A stretch of 64,000 nucleotides of DNA from Mesotoga infera (GCF_900157305.1 NZ_LS974202.1:1860001-1924000), one strand, 5' to 3'. Counted from the first letter of the stretch, positions 16,306-24,764 are shown. The notes: generated by a model from the letters alone, not told the origin. A program made the numbers and translations.

Positions 16306-16327
16306 ACGGGGAGCTTTAGCTCCCCGT
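16306..16327 (-). other. Perfect hairpin between acpP and the rluD-type gene
   Basis: ACGGGGAGCT and its exact complement are separated by two bases. No T-run follows on either strand, so it is probably an RNA-stability or attenuation element rather than a classical terminator. Confidence 0.5.
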
Positions 16328-16333
16328 GAAAAC

Positions 16334-16585
16334 TCACTCTTCTAATTTGAGACCCTTGCTTATCTGCTCAACTATATCTCCAACCGTGGAGATATTTTCG
16401 ATCTGCTCATCTTCGACCTTCAAATTGAACTCATCTTCAAAAGCCATTACCAGATCGACAAGATCCAGGGAATCGGCTCCAAGATCCTCGGTCAAATCGG
16501 AATCGATCGCTATTTCATCCTCTTCAATACCGAGTTTTTCGGCTATTATGGTCTTTACCCTGTCAAAAACCTCGTCTTGCGTCAA
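16334..16585 (-). CDS. acpP: Acyl carrier protein
   Basis: 83 residues of acidic helical ACP. The phosphopantetheine serine is in GADSLDLVDL, and EDEIAIDSDLTEDLG precedes it. It carries acyl chains in fatty acid synthesis. The start is TTG at 16583-16585, with GGGAGGA 6-7 bases upstream, giving the canonical begin (M)TQDEVFDRVK. The frame open upstream of this does not resemble ACP. The promoter region is shared with the divergent PNP gene. Confidence 0.95.
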   Translation of the reverse strand: MTQDEVFDRVKTIIAEKLGIEEDEIAIDSDLTEDLGADSLDLVDLVMAFEDEFNLKVEDEQIENISTVGDIVEQISKGLKLEE

Positions 16586-16661
16586 AAGATTTCCTCCCTT
16601 CTCGTTGAATCTGGAAATCAATACCAGAACGAAAACCCCGGGTAAATGTAATCACCCGTAG

Positions 16662-16690
16662 ATTTCACGATGCTCTCATTATTATATAAT
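16662..16690. promoter_or_regulatory. Overlapping divergent -10 elements for PNP and acpP
   Basis: The palindrome ATTATATAAT (16681-16690) reads TATAAT on the plus strand at 16685-16690 (candidate -35 ATTTCA at 16662-16667, spacer 17). On the minus strand it reads TATAAT at 16681-16686. The two polymerase sites would be mutually exclusive. Confidence 0.45.
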
Positions 16691-16727
16691 AACTTCGTAC
16701 GATACGGTTTGATGCCGGAGGTTGTCG

Positions 16728-17555
16728 ATGTTGAATTATTTCCAGATAGCGAGTTCAATGATTAGAGATATCGGAATGAAGCCGAAAATTGCTCTAATTC
16801 TCGGGTCGGGGCTAGGATACCTTACGTGCGAGTTTCAGAATAGCACAGCTGTATATTACTCGCAGATACCGGGTTTTCCAGCTTCAACTGTGCAGGGACA
16901 TTCGGGAAGGTTTATTTTCGGTAACTTTCACGGTATTCCATCGGTTGCGATGGAAGGACGGTTTCACTTTTACGAAGGTCACGAAATCAGAGATGTTGTA
17001 TCTCCCATTTATCTTTTCAAGGAGATGGGGATCGAACGCCTTTTGATAACCAATGCCTCCGGAGGTATCAACAAGACTTATTCGCCCGGAGAAATCGTCG
17101 CGATAAGAGACATAATCAATCTCGGATTCAGGAATCCTCTAAGAGGGCCGAACGAAGAAAAATTTGGTGTCAGGTTCCCCGATATGTCCTCCGTTGTGGA
17201 TCTTGAATGGCTCGCCCGTCTCAGGGAAAGGCTTTGCCGGGATGGACACGAACTGAAGGAGGGGACCTATATCTGGACACTCGGACCCTCTTATGAAAGT
17301 CCTTCGGAGATAAAATCGTTCGAGTTTCTAGGAGCCGACATGGTAGGTATGTCCACGGTGCCGGAATTGATAGCCGCCAACCATTGCAGAATGAAGACCC
17401 TAGCGCTTTCATGTGTAACGAATATGGCTTCGGGAATTCTCAAGGAAAAACTGTCGCACGACGATGTTGTTAGAACGGCCAATAGAATAAGACACAGATT
17501 CAGCGATATTGTTGGCAAGGCGCTGGAAGTTTTAAAGGAGATCGATGATGAATAG
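16728..17555 (+). CDS. Purine nucleoside phosphorylase (trimeric, class I)
   Basis: 275 residues. It cleaves purine nucleosides with phosphate to the base and (deoxy)ribose-1-phosphate. The family motifs are LILGSGLG (phosphate loop), VAMEGRFHFYEGH, ITNASGGIN, GPSYESPSE and the VGMSTVPE region. The ATG at 16728 has GGAGG 6 bases upstream; an in-frame TTG at 16722 is too close to the SD. It overlaps the next gene by 11 bases, coupling salvage to the NrnA-type phosphoesterase. Confidence 0.93.
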   Translation: MLNYFQIASSMIRDIGMKPKIALILGSGLGYLTCEFQNSTAVYYSQIPGFPASTVQGHSGRFIFGNFHGIPSVAMEGRFHFYEGHEIRDVVSPIYLFKEMGIERLLITNASGGINKTYSPGEIVAIRDIINLGFRNPLRGPNEEKFGVRFPDMSSVVDLEWLARLRERLCRDGHELKEGTYIWTLGPSYESPSEIKSFEFLGADMVGMSTVPELIAANHCRMKTLALSCVTNMASGILKEKLSHDDVVRTANRIRHRFSDIVGKALEVLKEIDDE

Positions 17556-18552
17556 AACCATGAACGCGGTTTTTTCGAGGTTACTTCAGGCTCAAAATAT
17601 AATGGTTTGCGGCCACATAATGCCGGATGGAGATTGCATATCTTCGGTGGTATCGCTCTCCATGGGACTTGAAAAATTGGGAAAGAAGACGACAATGGCC
17701 ATTGATTGGAAGATTCCGTCGGTATTTTCACCTTTTCCTCAGGTAGGTAGGATTGTCGATTATTCCCACTATTCAGCTCGGGTAGAAGATCCCGAGCTGT
17801 TGGTAATCGTCGACGCGTCTTCACCAGACAGAATCGGAAGGTTCGAAAGATTACTCCGTTATGGAGTGCCTTCGATTCTTATTGATCACCACGCGACCAA
17901 CACTCACTTCGCCAATCTCTGCTGGGTCGAGCCTTCCTATTCATCTACCGCACAGATGATCTTCGATCTCTTGAAGTTGATGGAAGTTTCTTATGATAGC
18001 GATCTGGCTCTGATGAACTATATCGGAATAGCTACCGACACGGGTTTTTTCCGTTATTCCAACGCTAACAGCACGGTGTTCGAAGCCGCAGCCGAGCTTG
18101 TAAAACTCGGTGCAGATCCATGTCTGGTCGCCACCGCCATTCTCGAAACTCGAAGGCTGGAAGAGTTTTTTCTTGAGAGAGACGCCATTGACAACCTGAG
18201 GTTGCTTTCGAACGACAGGTTTGCGTACTCTTATCTCAAGGCCGAAGATTTCGAGAGATACTCTCTGAGGGAGGATGATTTCGGAGGCTTCGTGGGTGAT
18301 TTGCGATCCATAGCGACCGTTGAGGTAGCCCTTTTTGCTTCGGAATCTGTAAGAGGCGAGGCACACGTATCATTGCGCTCGAAGAGCTATTTCGACGTCA
18401 GCTCTGTCGCAGTGGCATTTGGAGGGGGCGGGCACCCCAGGGCTGCCGGTTTTACGCTCAAGTACGATGGCGACCTTGAAGAGGCACTTCAGGAGGCCGT
18501 CGAGTTTATAAGTAGAAGGCTGGAGACGCACCCGAAAAACACTATACTATGA
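17545..18552 (+). CDS. DHH/DHHA1 phosphoesterase, NrnA-type (nanoRNase/pAp phosphatase)
   Basis: 335 residues. The DHH-domain metal motifs are CGHIMPDGDCISS (residues ~22-34), VIVDASSPDR and LIDHHATN. The C-terminal DHHA1 motif is GGGGHPRAAGF. NrnA proteins degrade short RNAs and dephosphorylate pAp; c-di-AMP/pApA activity is possible in the family. AAGGAG lies 4-7 bases before the tandem ATGs at 17545/17548. Its 3' end overlaps the facing M50 gene by 11 bases. Confidence 0.9.
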   Translation: MMNRTMNAVFSRLLQAQNIMVCGHIMPDGDCISSVVSLSMGLEKLGKKTTMAIDWKIPSVFSPFPQVGRIVDYSHYSARVEDPELLVIVDASSPDRIGRFERLLRYGVPSILIDHHATNTHFANLCWVEPSYSSTAQMIFDLLKLMEVSYDSDLALMNYIGIATDTGFFRYSNANSTVFEAAAELVKLGADPCLVATAILETRRLEEFFLERDAIDNLRLLSNDRFAYSYLKAEDFERYSLREDDFGGFVGDLRSIATVEVALFASESVRGEAHVSLRSKSYFDVSSVAVAFGGGGHPRAAGFTLKYDGDLEEALQEAVEFISRRLETHPKNTIL

Positions 18553-19177
18553 GCCAGGAAAGGATCTGAATGAACTGGGTAACGGGCCACATGATGAGCT
18601 GGATCACGCCGATGAGAGAAAGCACCAGGAGGACAAGTATGCCGTACAGCTCGTATTTCACGAGCCAGTTTACATAGCTTTCTGGAACGATCACAGTGAT
18701 GATGTTGGCACCGTCCAGAGGCGGAATGGGCAAAAGATTGAAGAAAGCAGTGCTCAGATCGATGAACATTACCCAGTAGATCACGTCTGCGAAATAACTC
18801 AACGGGTAACTACTAAGGTAGTCGGGCATCAGGGTGGAATACCTGTGAAGACCTGAAAGATAGAAAATCAGACCGGCCAGAAGACCTACGACGAAGTTAC
18901 CCAGAGAGCCCGAAAGGGCCGTCAATATCGCCTTCGAGTAGCCGAGCTTTCTCAGTTTCCAGTAGTTAACGGGATAGGGTCTAGACCAACCGAATTTGAA
19001 GAGATAGTACATCAACAGGCCAACGGGGTCTATCCTTCTTATAAAGCCCGGTTTGCTCCACTCGGTTCTCGTTCTGTCGAAATAGCGGGCCAGATAGTAA
19101 TGCGAATACTCATGAGTAAGAATGGCTACGATTATCGCCGGTGTCAGAGAGATAAAATTCCTAAGCATCTCTAGCAT
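18542..19177 (-). CDS. Site-2 protease family (M50) membrane metalloprotease
   Basis: 211 residues, hydrophobic, about five membrane segments. The zinc motif HEYSH is at 22-26 in the first helix, and the third ligand region NLLPIPPLDGANI lies near residue 160, as in the short M50B proteins. ATG 19177 is preferred over GTG 19183 because AAGGAG is 8 bases from it. It overlaps rsmI by 17 bases. The substrate is unknown. Confidence 0.9.
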   Translation of the reverse strand: MLEMLRNFISLTPAIIVAILTHEYSHYYLARYFDRTRTEWSKPGFIRRIDPVGLLMYYLFKFGWSRPYPVNYWKLRKLGYSKAILTALSGSLGNFVVGLLAGLIFYLSGLHRYSTLMPDYLSSYPLSYFADVIYWVMFIDLSTAFFNLLPIPPLDGANIITVIVPESYVNWLVKYELYGILVLLVLSLIGVIQLIMWPVTQFIQILSWLIV

Positions 19178-19874
19178 TTTCACCGCTCCTTCCGGAAACT
19201 ACAACCGTCAGTTCTCCAACAGGTTCACTCGAAGCGAAATGGGCTATGATTTCTGAGATTTTTCCATTGAGGGATTCCTGAAACTTCTTGGTCATTTCTC
19301 TGGCGACGAAGATATCCCTATCACCCAGTGTCTCCAGCAGATCTCTCAGCGTCTCCAAAAGTCTGTACGGCGATTCGAAGAAAACGATCAAACTTTCTTC
19401 GAACGTCCCCGTGGAGATCCTTCTGAAAAGCCTTCGTCGATTCTTTCCTCTGGGTAGAAACCCCAAGAAAGTGAAGTTGGCGCCCGGAAAACCGCTCAGA
19501 GCGACAGCCGTTGTGACCGCGCTCGGACCGGGGATTACATCCACTTCGATGCCGTTCTCGCGGCAGATTCTTACCAGCGTTGCGCCGGGGTCGGATATCA
19601 CCGGCATTCCGGCATCGCTCACCAGAGCGATCTTTTCACCGTTTTTCAGACGGCCAAGAAGAATCGGTATCCGACGGGACTGGTTATGCATGTTGAACGA
19701 GATTATCTCTTTGCGCTTCAATTCAAGGGCACTCATGAGACTCGATGCTCTCCTGGTATCTTCGGCAACAACCAGCTCTACCTCTCCCAATATTCTCAGG
19801 GCACGGAGAGTTATGTCCTCCAGGTTTCCTATCGGTGTGCCTACAAGGTAAAGTCTTCCAAATTGTGGATCCAT
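19161..19874 (-). CDS. rsmI: 16S rRNA 2'-O-ribose C1402 methyltransferase RsmI
   Basis: 237 residues of tetrapyrrole-methylase fold. It begins MDPQFGRLYLVGTPIGNLED, the RsmI N-terminal signature, and carries EDTRRASSL, SDAGMPVISDPG, IPGPSAVTTAVALSGF and FFESPYRLLE. The start at 19874 shares TGATG with the rsmG stop and has GGGAGAG just upstream. The longer open frame 5' of it is simply rsmG in another frame. With rsmG it forms a 16S modification pair. Confidence 0.94.
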   Translation of the reverse strand: MDPQFGRLYLVGTPIGNLEDITLRALRILGEVELVVAEDTRRASSLMSALELKRKEIISFNMHNQSRRIPILLGRLKNGEKIALVSDAGMPVISDPGATLVRICRENGIEVDVIPGPSAVTTAVALSGFPGANFTFLGFLPRGKNRRRLFRRISTGTFEESLIVFFESPYRLLETLRDLLETLGDRDIFVAREMTKKFQESLNGKISEIIAHFASSEPVGELTVVVSGRSGENARDA

Positions 19875-20542
19875 CACTTCTCTCCCAAAGGAAATTTTGA
19901 TGCCATGCCGGGCTTCCTCGGGAAACCTTTCGGCGTTTCGGAGACCTTCTTGAAGATTACAAGTTTTCTGGATGAGCCATCCGAAAGCCTGTAACTCATC
20001 TCGTCCCGAAACTGTAATCCCAATTTGGCCGAGGCTAAGAAAGCAAAGCGTTTTTCGTCCTCCCAACCTGGCCCTTTGTACAGGTATATCACACCTCCCC
20101 TTTCAATCAGCGGTGCGGCCAATTCCAGCGCCACATCACCTCTAGCAACAGCCCTCATGACGGCGCCATCAAACCTTGAGCTCTCTTTCGAATACTCCTC
20201 GATCCTTGAAGCCACGGCCGTTACGTTTGATAGGGAAAGTATCGATGAAAACCTCTCTATCTCCCTCACTTTTTTCGTAATTGAATCCACTAGCACCCAC
20301 TCAGTTTCGGGAAAGGCAATCGCGAGAACCAGCCCGGGGATACCGCCTCCGCTGCCGATATCGATGTAGCTCCCTTCGAGTTTACGGCCTTCGAAGGCCA
20401 AAAGAGAATCTTCGATGTGGATAATCATAGCCTTTTCTCGGTCCTTTACGGAGGTCAAATTGTGGGGAGAAGAAATCAATAGATCTACCAGTCGTTGAAA
20501 TCTTTCACAAATGTCGCTAGAAAAAGAATCCCAAAAATTCAT
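19874..20542 (-). CDS. rsmG: 16S rRNA (guanine-N7) methyltransferase RsmG
   Basis: 222 residues, methylating G527 of 16S rRNA. The hallmarks are NLTSVKDREKAMIIHIEDSLL, the SAM motif DIGSGGGIPGLVLAI and AVARGDVALELA. The start overlaps the folE2 stop as ATGA, with AAGGG upstream. Neighbours are folE2 and rsmI. Confidence 0.95.
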   Translation of the reverse strand: MNFWDSFSSDICERFQRLVDLLISSPHNLTSVKDREKAMIIHIEDSLLAFEGRKLEGSYIDIGSGGGIPGLVLAIAFPETEWVLVDSITKKVREIERFSSILSLSNVTAVASRIEEYSKESSRFDGAVMRAVARGDVALELAAPLIERGGVIYLYKGPGWEDEKRFAFLASAKLGLQFRDEMSYRLSDGSSRKLVIFKKVSETPKGFPRKPGMASKFPLGEK

Positions 20543-21309
20543 CTGGAGCCCTTCTCAATGCAAGCGTAAGCCTCATGGTTGTGAATCGATTCCTGACTAA
20601 GAACCTCGACTCGATACCAATCGACACGCGAATCTTTATTTAGCTTGATAACGACTTCTCTGGAAAGATCCTCCACGAACCTCGGATTGTCGTAAGAGTG
20701 TTCAGTTATGTATTTTTCGTCTTCTCTCTTGAGGAGCGAATATGTCGGTGCACTGGCAGAGGCTTCGACTATGTCGATTATCTCTTCTATCCATATCAAG
20801 GAGTTCATCCTTACTGAAACCGTCACTTCGGCCCTTTGATTATGGGCGCCCCTGTCACTTATCTCTTTTGAACAGGGGCAGACCGTCATAACCGGAACGC
20901 GAACGCGAAGAACGAAATCGAAGTCACCATCCTTCCTGGATATGAAGGAGCAGATGAAAGAGCTGAAACTTTCGCTGTCGCTTACCGGAGCCTTCTTTCT
21001 CATGAAGTATGGAAACTCGACCTCTATATGGGCAACATCGGCATTCAAAGCCTGCCTCATATCCTCGAGAATAGACTCCATGTTCTTCGGAGTGATCTTT
21101 TTGTGGTGCCTCTCGAGAACCTCTACAAATCTGGACATGTGGGTCCCCCGAAAATCCTTTGGAAGATCCACGAACAGATCGAAGGTTCCTACCGTTTGTT
21201 GATTGCCAAATGCCCTATCCATAACTATTATCGGATATTTGATTGATTTGATACCGACCATGTTTATTCTTATGTTTCGTCTATCTCTCTCATTCTGAAC
21301 ATCTCTCAC
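20539..21309 (-). CDS. folE2: GTP cyclohydrolase FolE2 (type IB)
   Basis: 256 residues. It converts GTP to dihydroneopterin triphosphate, the first step of folate (and queuosine-type) pathways, using the metal-flexible type IB enzyme. The N-terminal MRDVQNERD is followed by GIKSIKYPI. The catalytic VMTVCPCSKEIS motif lies at the centre and the C-terminal SIHNHEAYA at the end. GTG at 21307-21309 keeps the conserved DVQ start; AAGGGG lies 9 bases upstream. First gene of folE2-rsmG-rsmI-M50. No other folate genes lie in the window. Confidence 0.93.
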   Translation of the reverse strand: MRDVQNERDRRNIRINMVGIKSIKYPIIVMDRAFGNQQTVGTFDLFVDLPKDFRGTHMSRFVEVLERHHKKITPKNMESILEDMRQALNADVAHIEVEFPYFMRKKAPVSDSESFSSFICSFISRKDGDFDFVLRVRVPVMTVCPCSKEISDRGAHNQRAEVTVSVRMNSLIWIEEIIDIVEASASAPTYSLLKREDEKYITEHSYDNPRFVEDLSREVVIKLNKDSRVDWYRVEVLSQESIHNHEAYACIEKGSR

Positions 21310-21322
21310 GATCCATCGCCCC

Positions 21323-21351
21323 TTGAATGTATGAAGACAAAGAGTTATAAT
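21323..21351 (+). promoter_or_regulatory. Promoter of tRNA-Ser
   Basis: TTGAAT at 21323-21328, 17-base spacer, TATAAT at 21346-21351. Transcription would start a base or two before the mature tRNA 5' end at 21360. Confidence 0.8.
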
Positions 21352-21359
21352 CGCACAGT

Positions 21360-21448
21360 GGAGGCGTATCCTAATTGGCTAAGGAGCCGGTCTTGAAAAT
21401 CGGTGGGGTTGATGCCCCTTGTGGGTTCGAGTCCCACCGCCTCCGCCA
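21360..21448 (+). tRNA. tRNA-Ser(UGA)
   Basis: 89-nt class II tRNA with a long variable arm (GGGG...CCCC) and encoded CCA. The acceptor pairs GGAGGCG with CGCCTCC. The anticodon loop is CTTGAAA with anticodon TGA, and the T-arm GTGGGTTCGAGTCCCAC is perfect. Confidence 0.97.
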
Positions 21449-21450
21449 GT

Positions 21451-21477
21451 AACCGGGAGAATCCCGGTTATTTTTTT
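21451..21477 (+). terminator. Terminator of tRNA-Ser
   Basis: AACCGGGA pairs with TCCCGGTT around a short loop and is followed by ATTTTTTT. The T-run also supplies the last two Lys codons and the stop of lepB on the opposite strand. Confidence 0.92.
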
Positions 21478-22310
21478 AGCGGACCGAAATCCTCCAATGG
21501 CCATATGGTCAACATAGGACTGCCAACAATCGCCCTTTCTGGCACAAAGCCGAAATACCTGCTGTCGAAACTCTCCGTCGAGTTATCACCCATCATGAAC
21601 CGGAATCCATCGGGGACGGTAACCAGAACTGAACCGGTTTCGGGATCGGTCTTTATGTACTTCTCCATACCGAGCGGAGCAAGCACGGAGTCGTAGTATT
21701 CTGTGTACTCAATCAGCCCCTTATACGCCTGAAACAATCTATAATAGGGAGAGAACCTCACTGAAGCGTCATCTGGATGGGCCAGTCCGAAATAAAATCT
21801 GGTATCGTTGAATATACCTTCTTTCACGTATCTCCTGTCTTCGAGTTGAGGTGGAACTTCTCCGTTGACATATAACTGGTAAACCGGTCGGGCAGCTGTA
21901 TAATCGGGGGCTTTACGCAGTTCAATTGTATCACCGGGCTTTCCGACCAGTCTTTTGACGTATTTCACATGGCCTTTAAACTCCGCGGGCGAGAAGAAAT
22001 CCATGAACTTGTCGAATCCCCTCAGATATTTCTGCGATTCGATATCCACATAAGGTGTCCAGAAGACCACTATATCTCCGTAATCCGGTTCTCTGTAAGA
22101 GTAAGTTATCTTTTCCACAAAAAGCCTGGCGGGTGGATTTATCGTTGGGATCATCGACCCAGTCGGTACGAGCATAGTTTCAAAGACGAACAGACGAATT
22201 ATTGTACCGAAGACCACGGCATAAAGGATCGCCTTTCCCCACTCTTTAACCTCGTGAAGAAATCGCGATCCTTTTTTACCAGAAGTCTTCTCCGATTTCA
22301 CGGAAGCCAC
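21468..22310 (-). CDS. lepB: Signal peptidase I
   Basis: 280 residues. An N-terminal membrane anchor (residues ~27-45) precedes the catalytic serine S52 in PTGSMIPT and the general-base lysine in YVKRLVGKPGD. MMGDNSTESFDSRYFGFVPE is the box-E region. It cleaves signal peptides at the outer face of the inner membrane. The insert of ~90 residues before the final box is longer than in small Gram-positive enzymes. The start is GTG at 22308-22310 with a poor SD, 6 bases after rplS. Confidence 0.93.
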   Translation of the reverse strand: MASVKSEKTSGKKGSRFLHEVKEWGKAILYAVVFGTIIRLFVFETMLVPTGSMIPTINPPARLFVEKITYSYREPDYGDIVVFWTPYVDIESQKYLRGFDKFMDFFSPAEFKGHVKYVKRLVGKPGDTIELRKAPDYTAARPVYQLYVNGEVPPQLEDRRYVKEGIFNDTRFYFGLAHPDDASVRFSPYYRLFQAYKGLIEYTEYYDSVLAPLGMEKYIKTDPETGSVLVTVPDGFRFMMGDNSTESFDSRYFGFVPERAIVGSPMLTIWPLEDFGPLKK

Positions 22311-22316
22311 AGGACT

Positions 22317-22664
22317 TCAGTCCCTTTTCTCTTTTATCTTTACCTTACCCTTCACATTTCGTATGTAGTATATCTTCGCTCTTCTGACTTTACCCTTTCT
22401 GAGGATTTCAATTTTTTCCAGAGAAGGACTGGTAAACGGGAATATTCTTTCGACTCCCACACCCGCCGCTCCAACTCTTCTGACAGTGAAGGACTTCCCC
22501 GTTCCGCTGCCCCTTATTCCCATGACTATTCCTTCGAAAGCCTGTACCCTCTCTTTATTTCCTTCCTTTATTCTTACACTGACCCTTACGGTGTCACCCG
22601 GGCCGATTTCGGGAAGGTCTTGCCTCATAAATTCATTTTCCAGAGATCTTATGTACTGATCCAT
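22317..22664 (-). CDS. rplS: 50S ribosomal protein L19
   Basis: 115 residues with all L19 marks: FRPGDTVRV-like GPGDTVRVSVRIKEG, RVQAFEGIVMGIRGSG, FTVRRVGAAGVGVERIFP and the end VRRAKIYYIR. It sits at the 30S-50S interface. It is embedded in the ffh-lepB operon, 2 bases after the SPOUT methyltransferase stop. Confidence 0.97.
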   Translation of the reverse strand: MDQYIRSLENEFMRQDLPEIGPGDTVRVSVRIKEGNKERVQAFEGIVMGIRGSGTGKSFTVRRVGAAGVGVERIFPFTSPSLEKIEILRKGKVRRAKIYYIRNVKGKVKIKEKRD

Positions 22665-22666
22665 GT

Positions 22667-23248
22667 TTAATCCCTCCTTTTTTCTGTATCTTCACCTATA
22701 AGTCTATCCAATATAACGGCTACGGCCGCACGAACCGAAAGATGGTTGAAATCCGAATTCGCGCGGATCGGTTCAAGAGCGTACTTGCAAAGTTTCAAAA
22801 CCTCTTCGGGTAATCCCCAGCTGGTTCCAAAGAGAAGGAGATGAGGAATCTCCGAAGTCCTTAGCAACCCTGACATTTCACCGTAAGAAAGTCTGTCGGG
22901 ACCTCTCTTGGCCGAAGTGAAAACCAGGTGCGGTCTAACGCCTTCGATCCTCTCTATATCTTCTATAACATCTTCGAGATAGGAGGCCTTCCTCACAACG
23001 GTTAAAGCTTCACTTCTGCTTGGATTGTACTCTCTGCCAAACTCCTCCAGCCAGTAACTAAGAACATTGTCCACTATCTCCCGCTGTGCTGGAAGGTTGC
23101 TAACCACATAGTACCCTTTGATGTTGTAAGTCCTGCACGTTCTAGATATATCGTGAACGTCGAGATTGGTCACGGCGCTGGAAACTATGTTTGCGTGTCT
23201 ACCGAGAACCGGGTAGTGTATCAAAGCCAGGTATATATTATTCAACAT
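22667..23248 (-). CDS. SPOUT-fold RNA methyltransferase of the TM1570 type
   Basis: 193 residues. IYLALIHYPVLGRHANIVSSAVTNLDVHDISR at the N-terminus and LLLFGTSWGLPEEVL near residue 140 are typical of the RNA methyltransferase family represented by Thermotoga TM1570. Some other bacteria carry this domain fused to TrmD. Here it is a separate gene overlapping the trmD end by 11 bases. The tRNA or rRNA target is not established from sequence. Confidence 0.85.
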   Translation of the reverse strand: MLNNIYLALIHYPVLGRHANIVSSAVTNLDVHDISRTCRTYNIKGYYVVSNLPAQREIVDNVLSYWLEEFGREYNPSRSEALTVVRKASYLEDVIEDIERIEGVRPHLVFTSAKRGPDRLSYGEMSGLLRTSEIPHLLLFGTSWGLPEEVLKLCKYALEPIRANSDFNHLSVRAAVAVILDRLIGEDTEKRRD

Positions 23249-23981
23249 TCTTTCTCAACTCCTCGAAAAGCGAGAGGATTGCCTTTTTGTCGTATAGATC
23301 CAGTTCGTGTTTCAAAAAGATATCTGGCCGCCTTTCCATGGTTCTCTCAAGGCTTTTTTTCCTTCTGAATATCTCTATCTTTTCGTGATCGCCGCTCAGG
23401 AGAACATCTGGTACTTCGAGCCCTCTGATGTTTCTTGGTCTTGTATAGTGAGGGTGATCCAGAAGGTCTCTGTAAAAGGAATCGTTAACGACCGATTCCA
23501 TATCTCCCACGACACCGGGAACAAACCTTGAAATGGCCTCGACCATAAGCAGCACCGGGATCTCTCCACCGCTCAGAACGAAATCGCCTATCGAGAGCTC
23601 TTCATCGACTATGGACATCACTCTTTCATCTATCCCTTCGTACCTTCCGCAGATAAACAACAGCCTTTCTTTTCTGCTTAGCTCTCTTGCCTTTGTATTG
23701 TCGAAAATCTCGCCCTGCGGTGATGTATATATCACATAAGGAACAGGTCCGTTTGCCCTCAAAGCATCGACCGCCCTGAGAATTGGACCGGCCTTCATTA
23801 CAAGGCCACCACCACCGCCAAATGGATAATCGTCCGTCGTTCTGTGACGATCGTCCGTGAAATCCCGGAGATCGACCGCACCGAATTCGATCAACCCGCT
23901 CTCGATGGCTCTGGAGATTACTCCCCACTTAAGAACCGCTTCGAAAAGATCGGGGAATATCGTCAGCACATCGATCTTCAT
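23238..23981 (-). CDS. trmD: tRNA (guanine37-N1)-methyltransferase TrmD
   Basis: 247 residues. IDVLTIFPDLFEAVL at the start, HRTTDDYPFGGGGGLVMKAGPI, the knot region LFICGRYEGIDERV, and DFVLSGGEIPVLLMVEAISR are diagnostic. It makes m1G37 in tRNAs to prevent frameshifting. It lies 4 bases after rimM and overlaps the TM1570-type gene, inside the ffh operon. Confidence 0.97.
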   Translation of the reverse strand: MKIDVLTIFPDLFEAVLKWGVISRAIESGLIEFGAVDLRDFTDDRHRTTDDYPFGGGGGLVMKAGPILRAVDALRANGPVPYVIYTSPQGEIFDNTKARELSRKERLLFICGRYEGIDERVMSIVDEELSIGDFVLSGGEIPVLLMVEAISRFVPGVVGDMESVVNDSFYRDLLDHPHYTRPRNIRGLEVPDVLLSGDHEKIEIFRRKKSLERTMERRPDIFLKHELDLYDKKAILSLFEELRKNVE

Positions 23982-23985
23982 CGCT

Positions 23986-24534
23986 CTATCTCACCTCTTC
24001 GTAATCGAGCGATCTGGCGATCACTATCTTTCTCTCGAAATCCATCGAAACGATATAGTCCTTTATCAGAGGAATCAGTTCTTCATGGATGTTGAAACCA
24101 TCCTGCCTTCTGATAACCATCACATCGTTCGAGCCCGTTTCGATTATATCCTCCACAGTTCCAACAAAATCTCCGCTCTCATTCCAAACCTGGCAACCGA
24201 GAACCTGGAAGAAATAATACTCACCCTCTACCAGTTCGGGCAGATAGTCTCTTTCTACGTAGATGTAATATCCACAAAGACGTTCTACTTGAGAGAGGTT
24301 TTCGAATCCTTCGAAGTGGAGGATCCATCCCTTGACTGCCTTTCTGGAACCATCTATTCTGACTTTCACGAGCGATGTTTCGTTTGCTGAAAGGACTGCG
24401 TTCTTAAACTTCCTGAAGACCTCATCATTATCGATGGCTATCTTGGCCTTTACTTCTCCCCTCAGTCCATGGGGTTTAATTATTCGACCGATGGGTATCA
24501 TGCCTTCATAATTGTCGAAGGAACCGCTTTTCAT
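23986..24534 (-). CDS. rimM: 16S rRNA processing protein RimM
   Basis: 182 residues. IPIGRIIKPHGLRGEVKAK at ~13-31 opens the RimM domain, and a PRC-barrel follows with EYYFFQVLGCQVWNESGDFVGTVEDI. It assists 30S head maturation through S19. The ATG at 24534 overlaps the khpA stop as ATGA, with AAGGTGG upstream. An in-frame Met 11 codons on is possible but has a poorer SD. Confidence 0.95.
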   Translation of the reverse strand: MKSGSFDNYEGMIPIGRIIKPHGLRGEVKAKIAIDNDEVFRKFKNAVLSANETSLVKVRIDGSRKAVKGWILHFEGFENLSQVERLCGYYIYVERDYLPELVEGEYYFFQVLGCQVWNESGDFVGTVEDIIETGSNDVMVIRRQDGFNIHEELIPLIKDYIVSMDFERKIVIARSLDYEEVR

Positions 24535-24764
24535 CTAACCACCTTTAGGATGAAGCTCTCTTTGGAGGAACCGGCAAGGGCATTCATCAAAACATTTATA
24601 GATTTTATAGTCCGACCATCTTTACCAATTATCTGGCCCACGTCGCTTTCGGAGGCCCTTATTTCAAAGACCCTGTTTCCATTTTCGTCGATCGTATCGG
24701 TAACTTTTATAAGATCTGGTTCCCTGACTATTCCTTTTAGAATGTGTTCAAGAACTTCTTTCAT
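24531..24764 (-). CDS. khpA: KH-domain RNA-binding protein KhpA
   Basis: 77 residues ([13 protein letters not shown]...), a single KH domain with the GxxG loop in IGKDGRTIKSI. KhpA binds many RNAs and partners KhpB in other bacteria. The start at 24764 shares TGATG with the rpsP stop. The open frame extending further 5' lies over rpsP and is not part of the protein. The rpsP-khpA-rimM order is widely conserved. Confidence 0.93.
   Translation of the reverse strand: MKEVLEHILKGIVREPDLIKVTDTIDENGNRVFEIRASESDVGQIIGKDGRTIKSINVLMNALAGSSKESFILKVVR

Noticed and set aside
19875-20066. 64-residue N-terminal extension of rsmI
   Set aside because: It lies over the rsmG coding region in another frame; MDPQFGRLYLVGTPIGNLED is the normal RsmI start.
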